Positions 21,655 to 31,341 of a stretch of 64,000 nucleotides of DNA are shown here, piece by piece. Position numbers and translations under genes: made by a program. Source of the stretch: Parastagonospora avenae f. sp. tritici 18332-5. Its lineage: Eukaryota > Ascomycota > Dothideomycetes > Pleosporales > Phaeosphaeriaceae. Within the stretch, counting starts at the first letter, position 1, and each line of letters begins with the position of its first letter. The stretch spans positions 62,001 to 126,000 of the forward strand of contig JAFJTR010000050.1 of NCBI GenBank assembly GCA_022559985.1. Reading direction: 5' to 3'. The notes below the pieces were generated by a model. It worked only from the letters and a program-made list of their open reading frames with translations, had not been told where the DNA came from and did no database searches.

Positions 21655-22293
21655 AGCTCACCCCTGCTCCCAATCCGAGCCAGGTTTCGGATGTCCTACT
21701 TAGAGGACTTGGCAACGATTGCAGTGCAGCCACACAGACTCACAGCCACAGATCTAGTGTCAGCAGTGATAGATTACCGCTAAGCTGCTCTAAGCTAGGT
21801 GTGCGGGGCCTCTTCATTTAGCACTTCCAGCAGGCGGACTTAGAATGAACACAGAAGCACGACAGCCTCTCGAGCTCGAGCGCGGTGCTCGGGATGAGAT
21901 AATGATATAATAAGCTGTAAGTTGAAGCGCTTCTAACTAGATGCATGGGCTTTCGACGCACCTACTACTAGCCAAAGCGAGGCAGTCGCGTAACACTTAT
22001 GCTAAATTGTCGTATTGCACGGTAAGCAGAATCGATTTTTACAAGAGATCAGGAGAGAATAGACTTGATAGTTTAAGGCTACTATTCCGAGAGTTTGTAT
22101 ACCTCTAGCCCGTTGTTGTGTTTGTTGTGATGGGGAGTGTCTGTGGCGTCCCGCCACACAGGGTGTCTCGTTACGCAGGGATGGACGTTAAGGTATTTCT
22201 TCTAGTTTTGCAAAAGACTTTAAATATATCTAAGCCATCTCTTAGCCCTTCTCGCTGGGTGGAAGCGGACAGGAATTTTGCCGGGGCCTGGTG
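21655..22293 (-). repeat. Right arm of the long inverted repeat
   Basis: This is the reverse-complement relative of 15296-15945 (blocks listed there). It contains the third copy of the TA-flanked motif, ending at 22188 with TA at 22189-22190. Its outer end reads, on the minus strand, CACCAGGCCCCGGCAAAATT, matching CACTAGGCTCCAGCAAAATT of the left arm. Identity is patchy with many transitions. Confidence 0.8.
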
Positions 22294-22430
22294 GACACCT
22301 CCAACGCCAATACACGTCCTATGTTCATTCAAACTGCTTTGGATGTTGCCATGATAGTCTGCGACATTCGAACGCATGTTTTTTCCTTTGACAACCAGCC
22401 GGGCAAACCCTCGAATGCATGTTTGCTAGT

Positions 22431-22608
22431 CGGACCAGTAGACTCCGCAACAATCAATTAAGTGGGTCCAGAGAGGCCATATTTGATTTGATTGATTACC
22501 TGTTTAGGCCTAGCAGTTACCCGTAGAGGTTTAACTCCTACCTATATAGGTAAGTGGGTCTTTATAAGAGGCATATTTGATTTGTTTGTTGCGGACTGTG
22601 CGGACCAG
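22431..22608. mobile_element. 162-bp hAT-type MITE with 8-bp target-site duplication
   Basis: CGGACCAG occurs directly at 22431-22438 and 22601-22608, an 8-bp target duplication as made by hAT transposases. Inside, the left end reads TAGACTCCGCAACAATCAA and the right end, on the minus strand, CACAGTCCGCAACAAACAA, so the termini are imperfect inverted repeats. The interior contains a duplicated segment (AAGTGGGTC .. CATATTTGATTTG, at about 22461 and 22552). The same terminus (CAGACTCCGCAACAATCAAG) recurs at 24393 at the edge of a hAT transposase relic, a plausible source of transposase. Confidence 0.82.
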
Positions 22609-22915
22609 ATGCGTATACAAGGAGAGCACTGCTCAAAAATAGGTTTATTCTCCAAGTTGTTGGTAGGGTCTTAGCACTAGTGCTGAAAGGAAATAACGAT
22701 AACTAGGAATGCATTCTGTTCGGTGATTGTTGTTTATTCATGTTACGGAGGAGGAAAACTATAGAAGAGATAGGCTCAGGGGTTCTGGTCTGAGCGCTGC
22801 TTGGACGCCGCGATCAGCGCGTCTGACCGCGTGACCGAAATCAGTGCGCCTGATCGCGTAGCTGAGGTATTGACGATACTTGTGATCCGACACAAGTAAT
22901 CATACAGTGCTCGCC
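22609..22915. other. Short intergenic stretch before the acidic-protein gene
   Basis: No gene or repeat recognised; presumably promoter and leader of the gene at 22916. It contains a GCGCGTCTGACCGCGTGACC-type GC-rich patch near 22815-22860 with an imperfect internal repeat. Confidence 0.4.
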
Positions 22916-24313
22916 ATGACTTACCCTAGAACGCCTCCCGGTGATGAGGCATCTGTTCCAAAGGAGTTCATAATCGAAGATGATCTGCGCCGCGACGAAG
23001 CAACAGCAGCGGAAGACACAGCAAATGTCTCTGCACCGCAAACACTACATTCTATAACACCATCATACGGTCACATTCAACACAGAGAGAACAACTCAAG
23101 GCCTGATCACGCAGCGGGCAACTTCGAAACGGAAGCCGAAGACGAGCAGCGTCGTCTTGAGGGTAACTTTAGAAGTCATGCTCCTAGTCTCGAGTACCAA
23201 CCATCTCGTCCGTTGCATGATCACACCCCAAGGACCTCGCAGATCCTGAGTCCAATTGCTGGAGCCTCACACGGCATGGCAACATTTCCGCCTAGGATGC
23301 AAAGTTTTGCTACACGATCAATCTGGGAGAGCTGGCCTCAAAATGTCCCTCCTCCTCGTTTCTTTGATCCAGATAATCCACCAGTAACACAAACGCAAGG
23401 AGTCATGGACAGCGAACCCGATAGTTCCTCCGGAACATCCAACATGGCGAGACCGATTGGGTACGAGAAGCAGGAGTTCGACAAAGTGAATGTCCGCTTC
23501 GACGGTTTGGCTAAGCAGATCAAAGATCTCAGCGACCGCATCGACAAGCTACCCATGGTGCCTGCCCCGTTCGATGAGCTACAGAAACTCATCTCGAAAC
23601 GGGGTGCAGAAGTACGGAAAGCTATCGAGGGTCTACAAAGACAGCTTAATGAAGGTCAGGGATGTCCATGTTTGAGGCAAACACCTGTTGCTAGCAATGG
23701 CGACAGTGTGGAGACTGGGCAGAACAGGTCAGACACTTCAGACGCTTCAGACACTTCAGACACTTCAGACAGCGATTACATCGAAAACAGCGAAGACAGT
23801 GAAAGCAGCGAAGATAACGATGACGCAACATTTCACGATATTCGACAAGGTAATGAGGATCCAACAGATGTCACAGCTGGTGCTATTTCAGACGACGAAA
23901 AGCAAAAAATACCCGCACAAACGCTTTCACCCTTTCTTGAGGGCTCTGCCAGACAACCACGTCCTTGTACATCCGACACAGAAGGCGAAACATACATCCC
24001 CGGAACAGGGACCAACCAATCCAACGTGGAACCGGTCGATTCAGAGACCGCAATCCGAGCTGACCAGGACTCCGGCAACACCGATGGAGAAGTCGTTCAG
24101 CAAAGCAAAACGACAGAGGCTTCCATGGAAACCTCAATCCTAGCTGATCACAATACCGACGAGAATCATGAAGAACCTGACCAGCAGAGCGAACCAGCAG
24201 CGGGTACCGCAGTAGAATCTCCTAGAGAACATCCGCCGGATTGGAAGACCTTCTCAAAGAGCAAGAAGAAGAATTGGAACAAGAAACATAGAGAAAGGCG
24301 GCAAGGGAACTGA
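22916..24313 (+). CDS. Acidic, low-complexity protein of unknown function
   Basis: A single frame from ATG 22916 gives 465 residues. The first 190 residues are polar and probably disordered. A short amphipathic stretch follows at about 190-250 (FDKVNVRFDGLAKQIKDLSD, IDKLPMV, EVRKAIEGLQRQLNEG), compatible with a coiled coil. Then comes a tandem acidic tract (SDTSDASDTSDTSDSD) and Glu/Asp/Ser-rich sequence. The C-terminus is strongly basic (KSKKKNWNKKHRERRQGN), a possible nuclear signal. No enzyme motif is visible. The gene lies between a hAT MITE and a hAT transposase relic but has no stops, so it is either a functional host gene or recent cargo. Confidence 0.62.
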   Translation: MTYPRTPPGDEASVPKEFIIEDDLRRDEATAAEDTANVSAPQTLHSITPSYGHIQHRENNSRPDHAAGNFETEAEDEQRRLEGNFRSHAPSLEYQPSRPLHDHTPRTSQILSPIAGASHGMATFPPRMQSFATRSIWESWPQNVPPPRFFDPDNPPVTQTQGVMDSEPDSSSGTSNMARPIGYEKQEFDKVNVRFDGLAKQIKDLSDRIDKLPMVPAPFDELQKLISKRGAEVRKAIEGLQRQLNEGQGCPCLRQTPVASNGDSVETGQNRSDTSDASDTSDTSDSDYIENSEDSESSEDNDDATFHDIRQGNEDPTDVTAGAISDDEKQKIPAQTLSPFLEGSARQPRPCTSDTEGETYIPGTGTNQSNVEPVDSETAIRADQDSGNTDGEVVQQSKTTEASMETSILADHNTDENHEEPDQQSEPAAGTAVESPREHPPDWKTFSKSKKKNWNKKHRERRQGN

Positions 24314-24392
24314 CAGCACAGTAACGACCATGTGAGATGAGGGTATGGGGTATGTTGAGCACGCAGAAGTAGGCTCGATGTTATGAAGTGGG

Positions 24393-27080
24393 CAGACTCC
24401 GCAACAATCAAGTCAAGACAATCTGAGATCGATTTCTTGACTTGATTAGGCGAGAGTAGCCCTACAGATTGTCTTGATTCCAGATTAAGGTGCTGTGAGG
24501 CAGTTGAGATTGTCTTGACTTGACTTAATTGTCAGAAATTGCAGATTTTATTAGTGTAGCTACTCCCCCAGAGTTACGATCTCTAACGAGTCTGTCTAGT
24601 TGTATATATCGTACTCTCGCGCCAGTGAATCGTCTGTACAGCTCTCGCTGCTGCCGCCGCTGCTGTCGCCGTCGCCGCTGTGCGTTTCAATTGCTTTAAT
24701 AGCAGTGTAGCCAGCCCGAGTCCTTGCTCGTATAAGCTGTAGAGCCGCTCGCACTCACAGCCTAAGGCTGTGATAGTCAGTATATCGATTGAAAACTAGC
24801 TTAAACAAGGGTATTTTGAGTGCATCGCAATCCAGTACTGGATGACATCACCGTCGTCAAGACTACGCTATGGCAGCTCTTGATCAAGCCAGCGGTCATA
24901 CTCATCGCCTTGTGGGGCTGCTGCTGTGTAATTGCGCTGTGTATAGGCCCCGATTACGTCGTCTATATCGCTTGTTCAGGCGGCTCGAGCCGCTGGAATA
25001 GCCACTGGCATTGGCAGCTTTTTATAGCTTTTCCAAGGCCGCTGAAAGCCTTTATTAGTGGCCTCGATCCACTTTAGCTTCTCGCTCTAACTATTTCCAC
25101 ATTAGTATTTTTAGAGAGGGTAGAGGCATGTAGCAGCATAATAGACTGGGGAGTCATCGAGCTTGTTATAGTAAGCGTCAGCCTTGTTCCAGGCAGCGCA
25201 GAGGTTGATATGAAAGTGATCTGTAGGCGCAATCGTTAGCAAGGAAAACCTATAAGTAGCTGCAAAATATACCCTCTAGCGCCTTGTTATGCACGTTGAA
25301 GTCGACGTCAATCCATGGCTGCGCAAGCTCTTCGGGGCTACGCAGTATATACTCGAAGACTGGCAGCACTTCGTAGATTACACCAAAACTGCCAACCTTA
25401 CCGCGACCCTCCAGCCTCTTTGTTGCTATCTTAAGCGGCTTAAGGCAGTTCTAGTACTCTGTAATTGTTGTCCAGTCGTTAGCAGCAAGCCCGCCTTGCC
25501 TCATCCAAGCCGGCACATCCTTGCAGGCGCTGTCGCTGCGCTTTTCGTTAAAAGCGACACTTTTATTGTGGTGCTCCATATATCGATCAAAGGCGCCGTG
25601 GAGCTTTGTCGCGCGCTAAATAGCGGCGTGATACGAGTTCCAGCGGGTGACGACCGGGCGTACGGGTGTAAGGGGTGGTATCTGATCATCAGTAGGCAGC
25701 GCTTTGTTGGCGTCGCGCTGGCAAGACTAGAAAAGCTCATGCTGCTGGGGCGTCCTGATGAAGTTGATAATTGCAATCAGCGTGCCTAATTGCCCATGTC
25801 GGCGTCACTCGCGCGTGTACAGCTCCTCTGCTTTAAGCTGCTCTGCAACGTTGTTGTACGAGTCCTTGTCGTCGCGGAAAAGCAGAGCTTGCCCAATAAG
25901 ATTGATCGTATAAGGTTTGAAGCGGAGACGACGGTGTATCGGATCAAAGCCGCCGTAATCGCACGCAATTGCTGCAATTGCTGTGTCATTATTTGACGCG
26001 TTGTCGAGGACAAAGTAGCCTAATCGATTAGGTGTAATGCCAAACTCTCTTAGCGTCTAGATAACAACAGCAGCAATAGCCTCGTCTATAGAGGTGTCAA
26101 ATAGCAGGTGTCGCTGTCAGATAGCAGGTGTTGCGCGTCGTCTTCAGGACCAGGAATAGTCAGGTAACACAAAGCTCTGGTGTAACACCACAAACAAAAC
26201 CAGAACACGTAGCAGAAACTACAGAAGACAATACACACAATCATTAGCAACTATCATTTCTATCTAATATCTCATCTTATCTGACAAGAGGTTAGCTTGG
26301 TTACGCATAATTGTATTTTCATCTTGCCTGTGTGCGCGCCAGCGAGCTACGGGAGGCTAATAGGCAAGTCGTGTACGGCACCAGCTGCTGTAGCAAAATG
26401 GGCAACGATCCCAAAGAAGCCGCGCTTCCCGCCCTTAGTCGTCCAGCCGTCAAAGCTTATGTGTATTTTGCTTACAGCTGCAGACAGGGCTAAGACTATG
26501 TGCGGCTTTGACAACTTGAACAGCCTCATCGCGTACGTTGCGAAACTGCGAGGGCTTCGCCACAACGCTCTTTCTGCCTCTGGGTTGGCGAACTTTATCA
26601 TATCGCGTGTCGATTGTCGCGCGATTATTTCCATTAGCATATTGTTGTTGTCGACGATCTAGAGAACAAAGGCGAGTCGAAACTGTTGTATGTTAAAGTA
26701 GCCAAATACGTTAGCTGCTTCTTGGGATAGTTCAATGCCGCCGTCGATCGCCTGCTGCAGCGATAGCTGACCTTGCCCGTACGCGATGCTGCTTTTCGCG
26801 TCAAGATCGTTAGACAGGCCATGGCCTCGTGCAGCCTTCCGGAGGTGAGTTGCTGCTGCAGACGTCGCTTCTGTTATATCGTATAGGCCACCACCGAAGA
26901 CCTTGTGAGAATGGCAGTATCTGCATACAAACCACACGCTTTTTGGGTTGCTCCGCTTAACAACGGGGTAGCCATGCTGATATATCCAACTCTTCTTACC
27001 TGTTGGCGCCTTAACTGGCTTATGTATTGCTTGCTCAACAACAAGGGAGCGCAGTTCCCCTTCGACGGGTCAGCTCCGTT
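24393..27080 (-). mobile_element. Degraded hAT DNA transposon
   Basis: The left terminus CAGACTCCGCAACAATCAAG begins at 24393. Behind it lie inverted and direct copies of AAGTCAAGACAATCT (about 24409 forward, 24466 and 24509 reverse), typical of subterminal transposase-binding repeats. The transposase relic follows on the minus strand. The expected right terminus (CTTGATTGTTGCGGAGTCTG) is not seen before 27.3 kb and no second copy of the flanking octamer GAAGTGGG was found, so the 5' end of the element is lost. A roughly 230-bp stretch at 26095-26325 interrupts the transposase between GAHTG and DEAIAAVV; it is either an intron or a later insertion and contains two AGATAGCAGGTGT-like copies. 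Confidence 0.78.
24690..27065 (-). pseudogene. hAT-family transposase, disrupted by many stop codons
   Basis: Reading the minus strand from 27065 down, a BED-type zinc finger appears (WIYQHGYPV .. VWFVCRYCHSHK). It is followed by the catalytic-core strand KIHISFDGWTTKGGKRGFFG (first Asp), LGYFVLDNASNNDTAI (second Asp), TRWNSYHAAI, KLHGAFDRYMEHHNKS and LPVFEYILRSPEELAQPWID. A C-terminal dimerisation relic follows (GDVIQYWIAMHSKYPCL, CECERL). In-frame TAG codons replace expected Gln in several places (after RLAFVL, PISLP, TEY and others). The order and spacing match hAT transposases of ascomycetes. It cannot produce active protein. The pattern of stops fits RIP on CpA. Confidence 0.9.
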
Positions 27081-27236
27081 CTTCTTCCCACATAGGCATA
27101 GCTAATCAAGGATCTAGGACTCACCCGATCGCACCTGGCCTCCCCACGACTCTTGCTGGTATACTCACGAATGTGGGCGCCATCAAGCATGACATTGGAG
27201 AGCTGGGCTTCTGGCATCACTTCGCCGACTGGACTT

Positions 27237-27978
27237 CGATGTCCTTCTATCCTTCTTCTGCGCCAACATCGAGGCCAAGAACGGCGTCGGCCACTTCAAC
27301 TTCAACGGCTCCTTCGCACAGACACGCGTCCGCCTCTTCAAAGCTTGCCAAGCCAACAACCACGGCAAAGCCACCAAGGTCTAGCTCGCCTACATCTACA
27401 CCTGTCTCGAAGAGAATGGATATGGACCGTTGAAGTAGCCCAATATATCTCCGACACATTACTGCGAGAAATTCATCTACGAACTGATGAACGCGCCGGC
27501 GGGTGACTTCAAGACATACGGCATCAGCCAGATCCGCGCCATCGAGAAGCAGATGCACCAGATGATCGCTCGATGGGAGGCGGTTAGCGTGAATCAGCAT
27601 GAGCGCTCCAGCAAGAAGAACGAGAAACTCATTCACTTTGGCAATCTCCTTCGCGTTCTATTCACTCGTCCCGCGGACCGTCAGACAGGAACCAAGCTCA
27701 TCCTCCGACAAGAGGAATGCATCTCCGTCGATCTCGCCCTCTTTCCGGACCTCGAGCGCAACCCCATCTTGAAGGACTTGGTGGAGAAGGAGCCTGGTTT
27801 CGTGCCTTACTACACTGTCCAGACCGAGGCTGGAGGATTGCATGTCTTCAATGACTTCGCCGGTCCGCTGACCGACATGAAGCCGAACAACGACGGTGGC
27901 GAGCGCTACGACGACAACTTCAAGATGTGGAATGTCAAAGAGTTCGACAACATGGCCGGCTCGCTGGAGCTCGAGTGA
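27237..27978 (+). pseudogene. Unrecognised gene with two in-frame stops, possibly a truncated host gene
   Basis: One frame reads coherently from about 27237 (DFDVLLSFFCANIEAKNG, RVRLFKACQANNHG, AYIYTCLEENGYGPL) to FDNMAGSLELE at 27978. It is interrupted by TAG after KATKV and after GPLK. The part from ATG 27487 alone is open for 163 codons (FKTYGISQIRAIEKQMHQMI, LLRVLFTRPADRQTGTKLIL, FNDFAGPLTDMKPNNDGG). I do not recognise the family. No splice sites that would remove the stops are evident. It lies at the broken right side of the hAT element, which may have removed its 5' end. Alternatively the downstream ATG makes a shorter working protein. Confidence 0.5.
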
Positions 27979-28625
27979 GTGCAGGCGTGAAGATGGTGCT
28001 GTCAGGGTCGATTGCATCCGCCCAGGTGTCTTCTGTAGTTCCTGATAGATGACTAGCAGACCTTGAATTGGCCCTGACTATTGCAAAACACGTGGTATTT
28101 CTTTGTACATAGATGAAAGAATCTTCCCTCTGAACTTAGATCAGTCGAGTGCATAACCGTAACGACCTCATTGCAATGACGATGGGTTTCTCTGTACTTA
28201 CAACAGACGTAATTGAGCCCCAAAGAAGCCTTTGTGCATGCATGATATCAACAGTAGAATTTTAAGTCCAGTGACACTAGGTGCCGCAACTATTCGTGTC
28301 CGCTTTGTTTAATCTTGCGACCTCCTGAGAGACTGTCTAGTAAGTTACGCACTAGCCTAGTATAGCTTCAAAAGTCTATCAGACCGTGTTGAATTTCTGA
28401 AGAGACTTTGAAGGTGGACAGCCTTAGTTATCGATAGGACATCTTGTTCGCCGTAGTGCGTGAGAATAGGCACGAATTGTTGTGCCTATGGTGGTGAAAG
28501 CTTTAACTACAAGTCCAGGCAGCAAAACCGCGCTAGTACCGCACCTCACCCACAATATCTTTTCACGCCACGACGTCCGCGCCGCGCCAAGCCTACGGCA
28601 ACCTCTACCCTACCCGGCCTTTGCG
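27979..28625. other. Intergenic, with a dispersed repeat fragment at 28274-28307
   Basis: Bases 28274-28307 (ACACTAGGTGCCGCAACTAT then TCGTGTCCGCTTTG) match the outer ends of the island arms at 15295 and 22287, so this is a third copy of that terminus. The remaining sequence shows nothing recognisable. An upstream in-frame ATG for the next gene lies at 28488. Confidence 0.6.
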
Positions 28626-30851
28626 ATGAGTGACTCTGGAAACATGACGTCGCAGAGCCATCTCCACGCGTCGCCTCCGCCAGAAATCCTCTCATGTCTG
28701 AATACCACGCTCGAAAAATTCCACGGCGCATATCACGGGACCCGCATGACACTCACCGTCTTCGGACGTATAATATGTCTCTCGCATCTGTTTCACACGG
28801 ATGAGCAGTGCCACGCACAGTGGGAAAAGCTCATGACGGCGCTGCGTTCTCCGGGCTCGAAGATGTATCGCGATCCGGAATCTTTGCAGGTCGCGCAGGT
28901 ACTCTCCCGACAGGATCCACTTGAAGTCTTCGAAGAGCTGCATCAGAGTGGCGGTGGCCATTGCCACGAGGTCTGTAGGCATAAGGATGGCCTGTACTCG
29001 GAGATCTCTTGCCCGAGAAGCTGGCTGGTTGAATGCGCAAAACTGGGTCCAAATCTCCCGGACGACGATCGGAGGTTTCTGTTTATGCAACACCTGCACC
29101 ACTTGAAGACACCACAGCCCGTGTACGAGTCGGCTGATTTGGACCATGGATTGGACGATACAGTGAGCCCTGGACCCTTGACTCGTTCGGGCGTACTGTT
29201 TGCTGTCGCGGAGTATGCCGCACGGGAAAACGGCGCACGAGATATCGAGAGCTTGATCCATATGATCACGAGTGTGGCTCTCGATATCGTGGATATATGG
29301 AACTACACTTACAGGCGAGGCTACCGACAGAGAAAGGGACTGCCGCCCCTCAAGTGGTACTATCTAGGCCTTGTGCAGTCACGCAAGATCTTCGCTGATA
29401 TGATAGAAGACTGCGCCGACAACATTAAGTGCATGCTGTCGTATCAGATGCGAGATCTTCTCAAGAGCGTTCCTTTTATTACACTCTGGGATTGGTTGTG
29501 GCAGGCTGCGAGCGAAAAGAGCGATTTCATGCCTCCGCAAGATGACGCGTTGGACTGTGATATGTACCTTTTTGTGCTCGTTGCCCTTAAGGAAACAGTG
29601 GGACTATCTGCGTCTCAGCTTCGGCGTGTAGACGCGGTGGCGAACACGGAAATGGACCTTTGTTGGAACAAAACGAGCGTCTCTGACATGACGACCTCCC
29701 GACCTTCCGGCTATCCCGTGCTCGTAAACTTCGATCACATAGAGAGTACCGGGACTCACTACATGGAGCGCCACTGGGGTCGCCAATTCTATGCGAACGA
29801 TCTTCCTCCTGGCTTTTCGACCGATCTTCGTGTTATTGCCGATTATAACGCACGTCTCCTAGATGTGGAAGAGGAGAGCGATGAAGATGCACCCGAGGAG
29901 CTTTTGCGCGACATATACGACAGCGCTGATCTCGAAGCCCATGGCCCTCCAATCAACCCGCTGGAATTCGCTCAGACTGTCGCGGAAGATGATCGGCCGC
30001 GCAGGCAGAACTGTACGATCTGCGCAGACGTCTTCGTACCTCCAACTGCGAAGGCGATATGTTTGAGGCTCCGAGAATGCGGCCACTATTTCCATGACCA
30101 CTGCCTCCAAAATTGGATGAATTCTGTTGCAGCTTGTAGCAATCTCTGCCCCGAGTGTCGCTCACAGATCTGTGAGAATCGCCGGCCAGTGCGGGTAGTC
30201 GGTACCGGGCCGCCTGAAGAAACACTCACACAAGCTGTGAGGCCGGCTACTGTAACTGCACTGGAAATCGATCAATTAACTTCGCAATCTCCCGTCGCAA
30301 GTCCCTATACGACAAATGTATTGTCGTTGGTCAGGCCTGCTCCAGATTTGTCTCCGGAGTCCAGCCATCCTCATTCGACTTCCGGGGTTCTCTTTGCTGA
30401 GCCGGAAGAAGTGATGAGTGAGCTCTTTTCAAACGATGCCAATAGTATTCGCCAACAGGACCTTGGCGGGCCAGCAACAAGCCCCACCTTGCCCGATACG
30501 GAGGCGGCAACGCGCGATGTCGGGTACGCCAACGTAGTCGCAGTGGATTCGAATACAAGAGAGGTCGGGATAGAAGAAGAGCCACAAGACGAAATCGAAG
30601 CCACAAACGAAGAATCGGAAGACGGAGAGGGTAATCTGTTTGACGAAGGTCGTACCGATTTTCGAATCGAAAATGTATATGAAGCCCTTTTCGGCAACCT
30701 GGACGAAGTCCCTGCTGGTTTCGCACTACCAGATCCAGATGACATAGAATCCTTTGGTACTGCAGGATTAACTTCCCACACTGACGGGGATGATTCGGGG
30801 TGTCCTTTCGAGTGGGATATGGATTACGACAATGATTCGGACGAGGAGTGA
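28626..30851 (+). CDS. RING-H2 finger protein, probable E3 ubiquitin ligase
   Basis: The frame is open from before 28488. ATG 28626 (purine at -3) gives 741 residues, ATG 28488 gives 787; I prefer 28626 for its context. The N-terminal 450 residues look globular and helical with no domain I can name (LIHMITSVALDIVDIWNYTY, KWYYLGLVQSRKIFADMIED). A RING-H2 follows at about residues 460-515: NCTICADVF, RECGHYFHDHCLQNWM and NLCPECRSQI, with all eight Zn ligands present. The C-terminal 220 residues are acidic and disordered, ending EWDMDYDNDSDEE. It probably transfers ubiquitin with an E2 partner; the substrate is unknown. It is not obviously related to the RING protein at 6.8 kb outside the RING. 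Confidence 0.82.
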   Translation: MSDSGNMTSQSHLHASPPPEILSCLNTTLEKFHGAYHGTRMTLTVFGRIICLSHLFHTDEQCHAQWEKLMTALRSPGSKMYRDPESLQVAQVLSRQDPLEVFEELHQSGGGHCHEVCRHKDGLYSEISCPRSWLVECAKLGPNLPDDDRRFLFMQHLHHLKTPQPVYESADLDHGLDDTVSPGPLTRSGVLFAVAEYAARENGARDIESLIHMITSVALDIVDIWNYTYRRGYRQRKGLPPLKWYYLGLVQSRKIFADMIEDCADNIKCMLSYQMRDLLKSVPFITLWDWLWQAASEKSDFMPPQDDALDCDMYLFVLVALKETVGLSASQLRRVDAVANTEMDLCWNKTSVSDMTTSRPSGYPVLVNFDHIESTGTHYMERHWGRQFYANDLPPGFSTDLRVIADYNARLLDVEEESDEDAPEELLRDIYDSADLEAHGPPINPLEFAQTVAEDDRPRRQNCTICADVFVPPTAKAICLRLRECGHYFHDHCLQNWMNSVAACSNLCPECRSQICENRRPVRVVGTGPPEETLTQAVRPATVTALEIDQLTSQSPVASPYTTNVLSLVRPAPDLSPESSHPHSTSGVLFAEPEEVMSELFSNDANSIRQQDLGGPATSPTLPDTEAATRDVGYANVVAVDSNTREVGIEEEPQDEIEATNEESEDGEGNLFDEGRTDFRIENVYEALFGNLDEVPAGFALPDPDDIESFGTAGLTSHTDGDDSGCPFEWDMDYDNDSDEE

Positions 30852-31341
30852 GAAGACGCAACAAGGTAGCCCAGATATTCCCAAATGCTTTCGCAGACCT
30901 AAAAAAGAACACACTAGAATAGCGTGTATCTTTAGGCACCGTTACAAACTTACAAGTGTGCTGCTAGAAACTATCAGATCACTCCGCGCATATGTAAAGC
31001 AGACACGAATGTTGCCGCTGCCTGGTGAGACCAGTCGGTCCGACCACAGTCATTATTTCTCTCACTTCCGTTTTGCAGCTAGTAAATGTCATCGGACCAG
31101 GCGTGAAGTGAATGTCAGTGAGGTTTGACGTGACGTATGAGGAAGGTGTGGATTCCAGCTGACCAATCGGCGCTCTCCCAACGCCGCATCCCAAGAGCTT
31201 CCCTCATTGCGCCACATCCTTGTCGCAAGCTGTCCACATCCACTCCACACCCCGCGAACCTTCACGACTACACACTGCCCTTGAAATTAAACGATCAGAT
31301 ACAACAATCCACAGACATATAATCCACTCAAAAGCGACAAA
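30852..31341. other. Intergenic, thioredoxin promoter region
   Basis: No gene. The last 120 bases are C/A-rich leader (CACTCAAAAGCGACAAAATG at the start). Confidence 0.45.

Larger units (their letters stand above)
15296..22293. mobile_element. Inverted-repeat-bounded island, possible gene-carrying DNA transposon or composite
   Basis: The two arms (15296-15945 and 21655-22293) face each other and enclose about 5.7 kb containing an F-box/ankyrin gene, a small membrane-protein gene and two NLR fragments. Long inverted termini with captured gene fragments resemble Mutator-like or other TIR elements known to carry host genes, but no transposase is visible inside and no target duplication is found next to CACTAGG (left) or its counterpart (right). 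A nested possibility is a TA-flanked pogo/Fot1-like element at 19145-22188, whose left terminus repeats the inner motif of both arms. It may therefore be several superimposed insertions rather than one element. Confidence 0.55.

Noticed and set aside
25289..25789. 166-codon plus-strand frame in the hAT region
   Set aside because: Antisense of the transposase relic, whose minus-strand motifs are unmistakable.
30331..30939. 202-codon minus-strand frame
   Set aside because: Antisense to the C-terminal acidic region of the RING-H2 gene; no ATG-supported domain.
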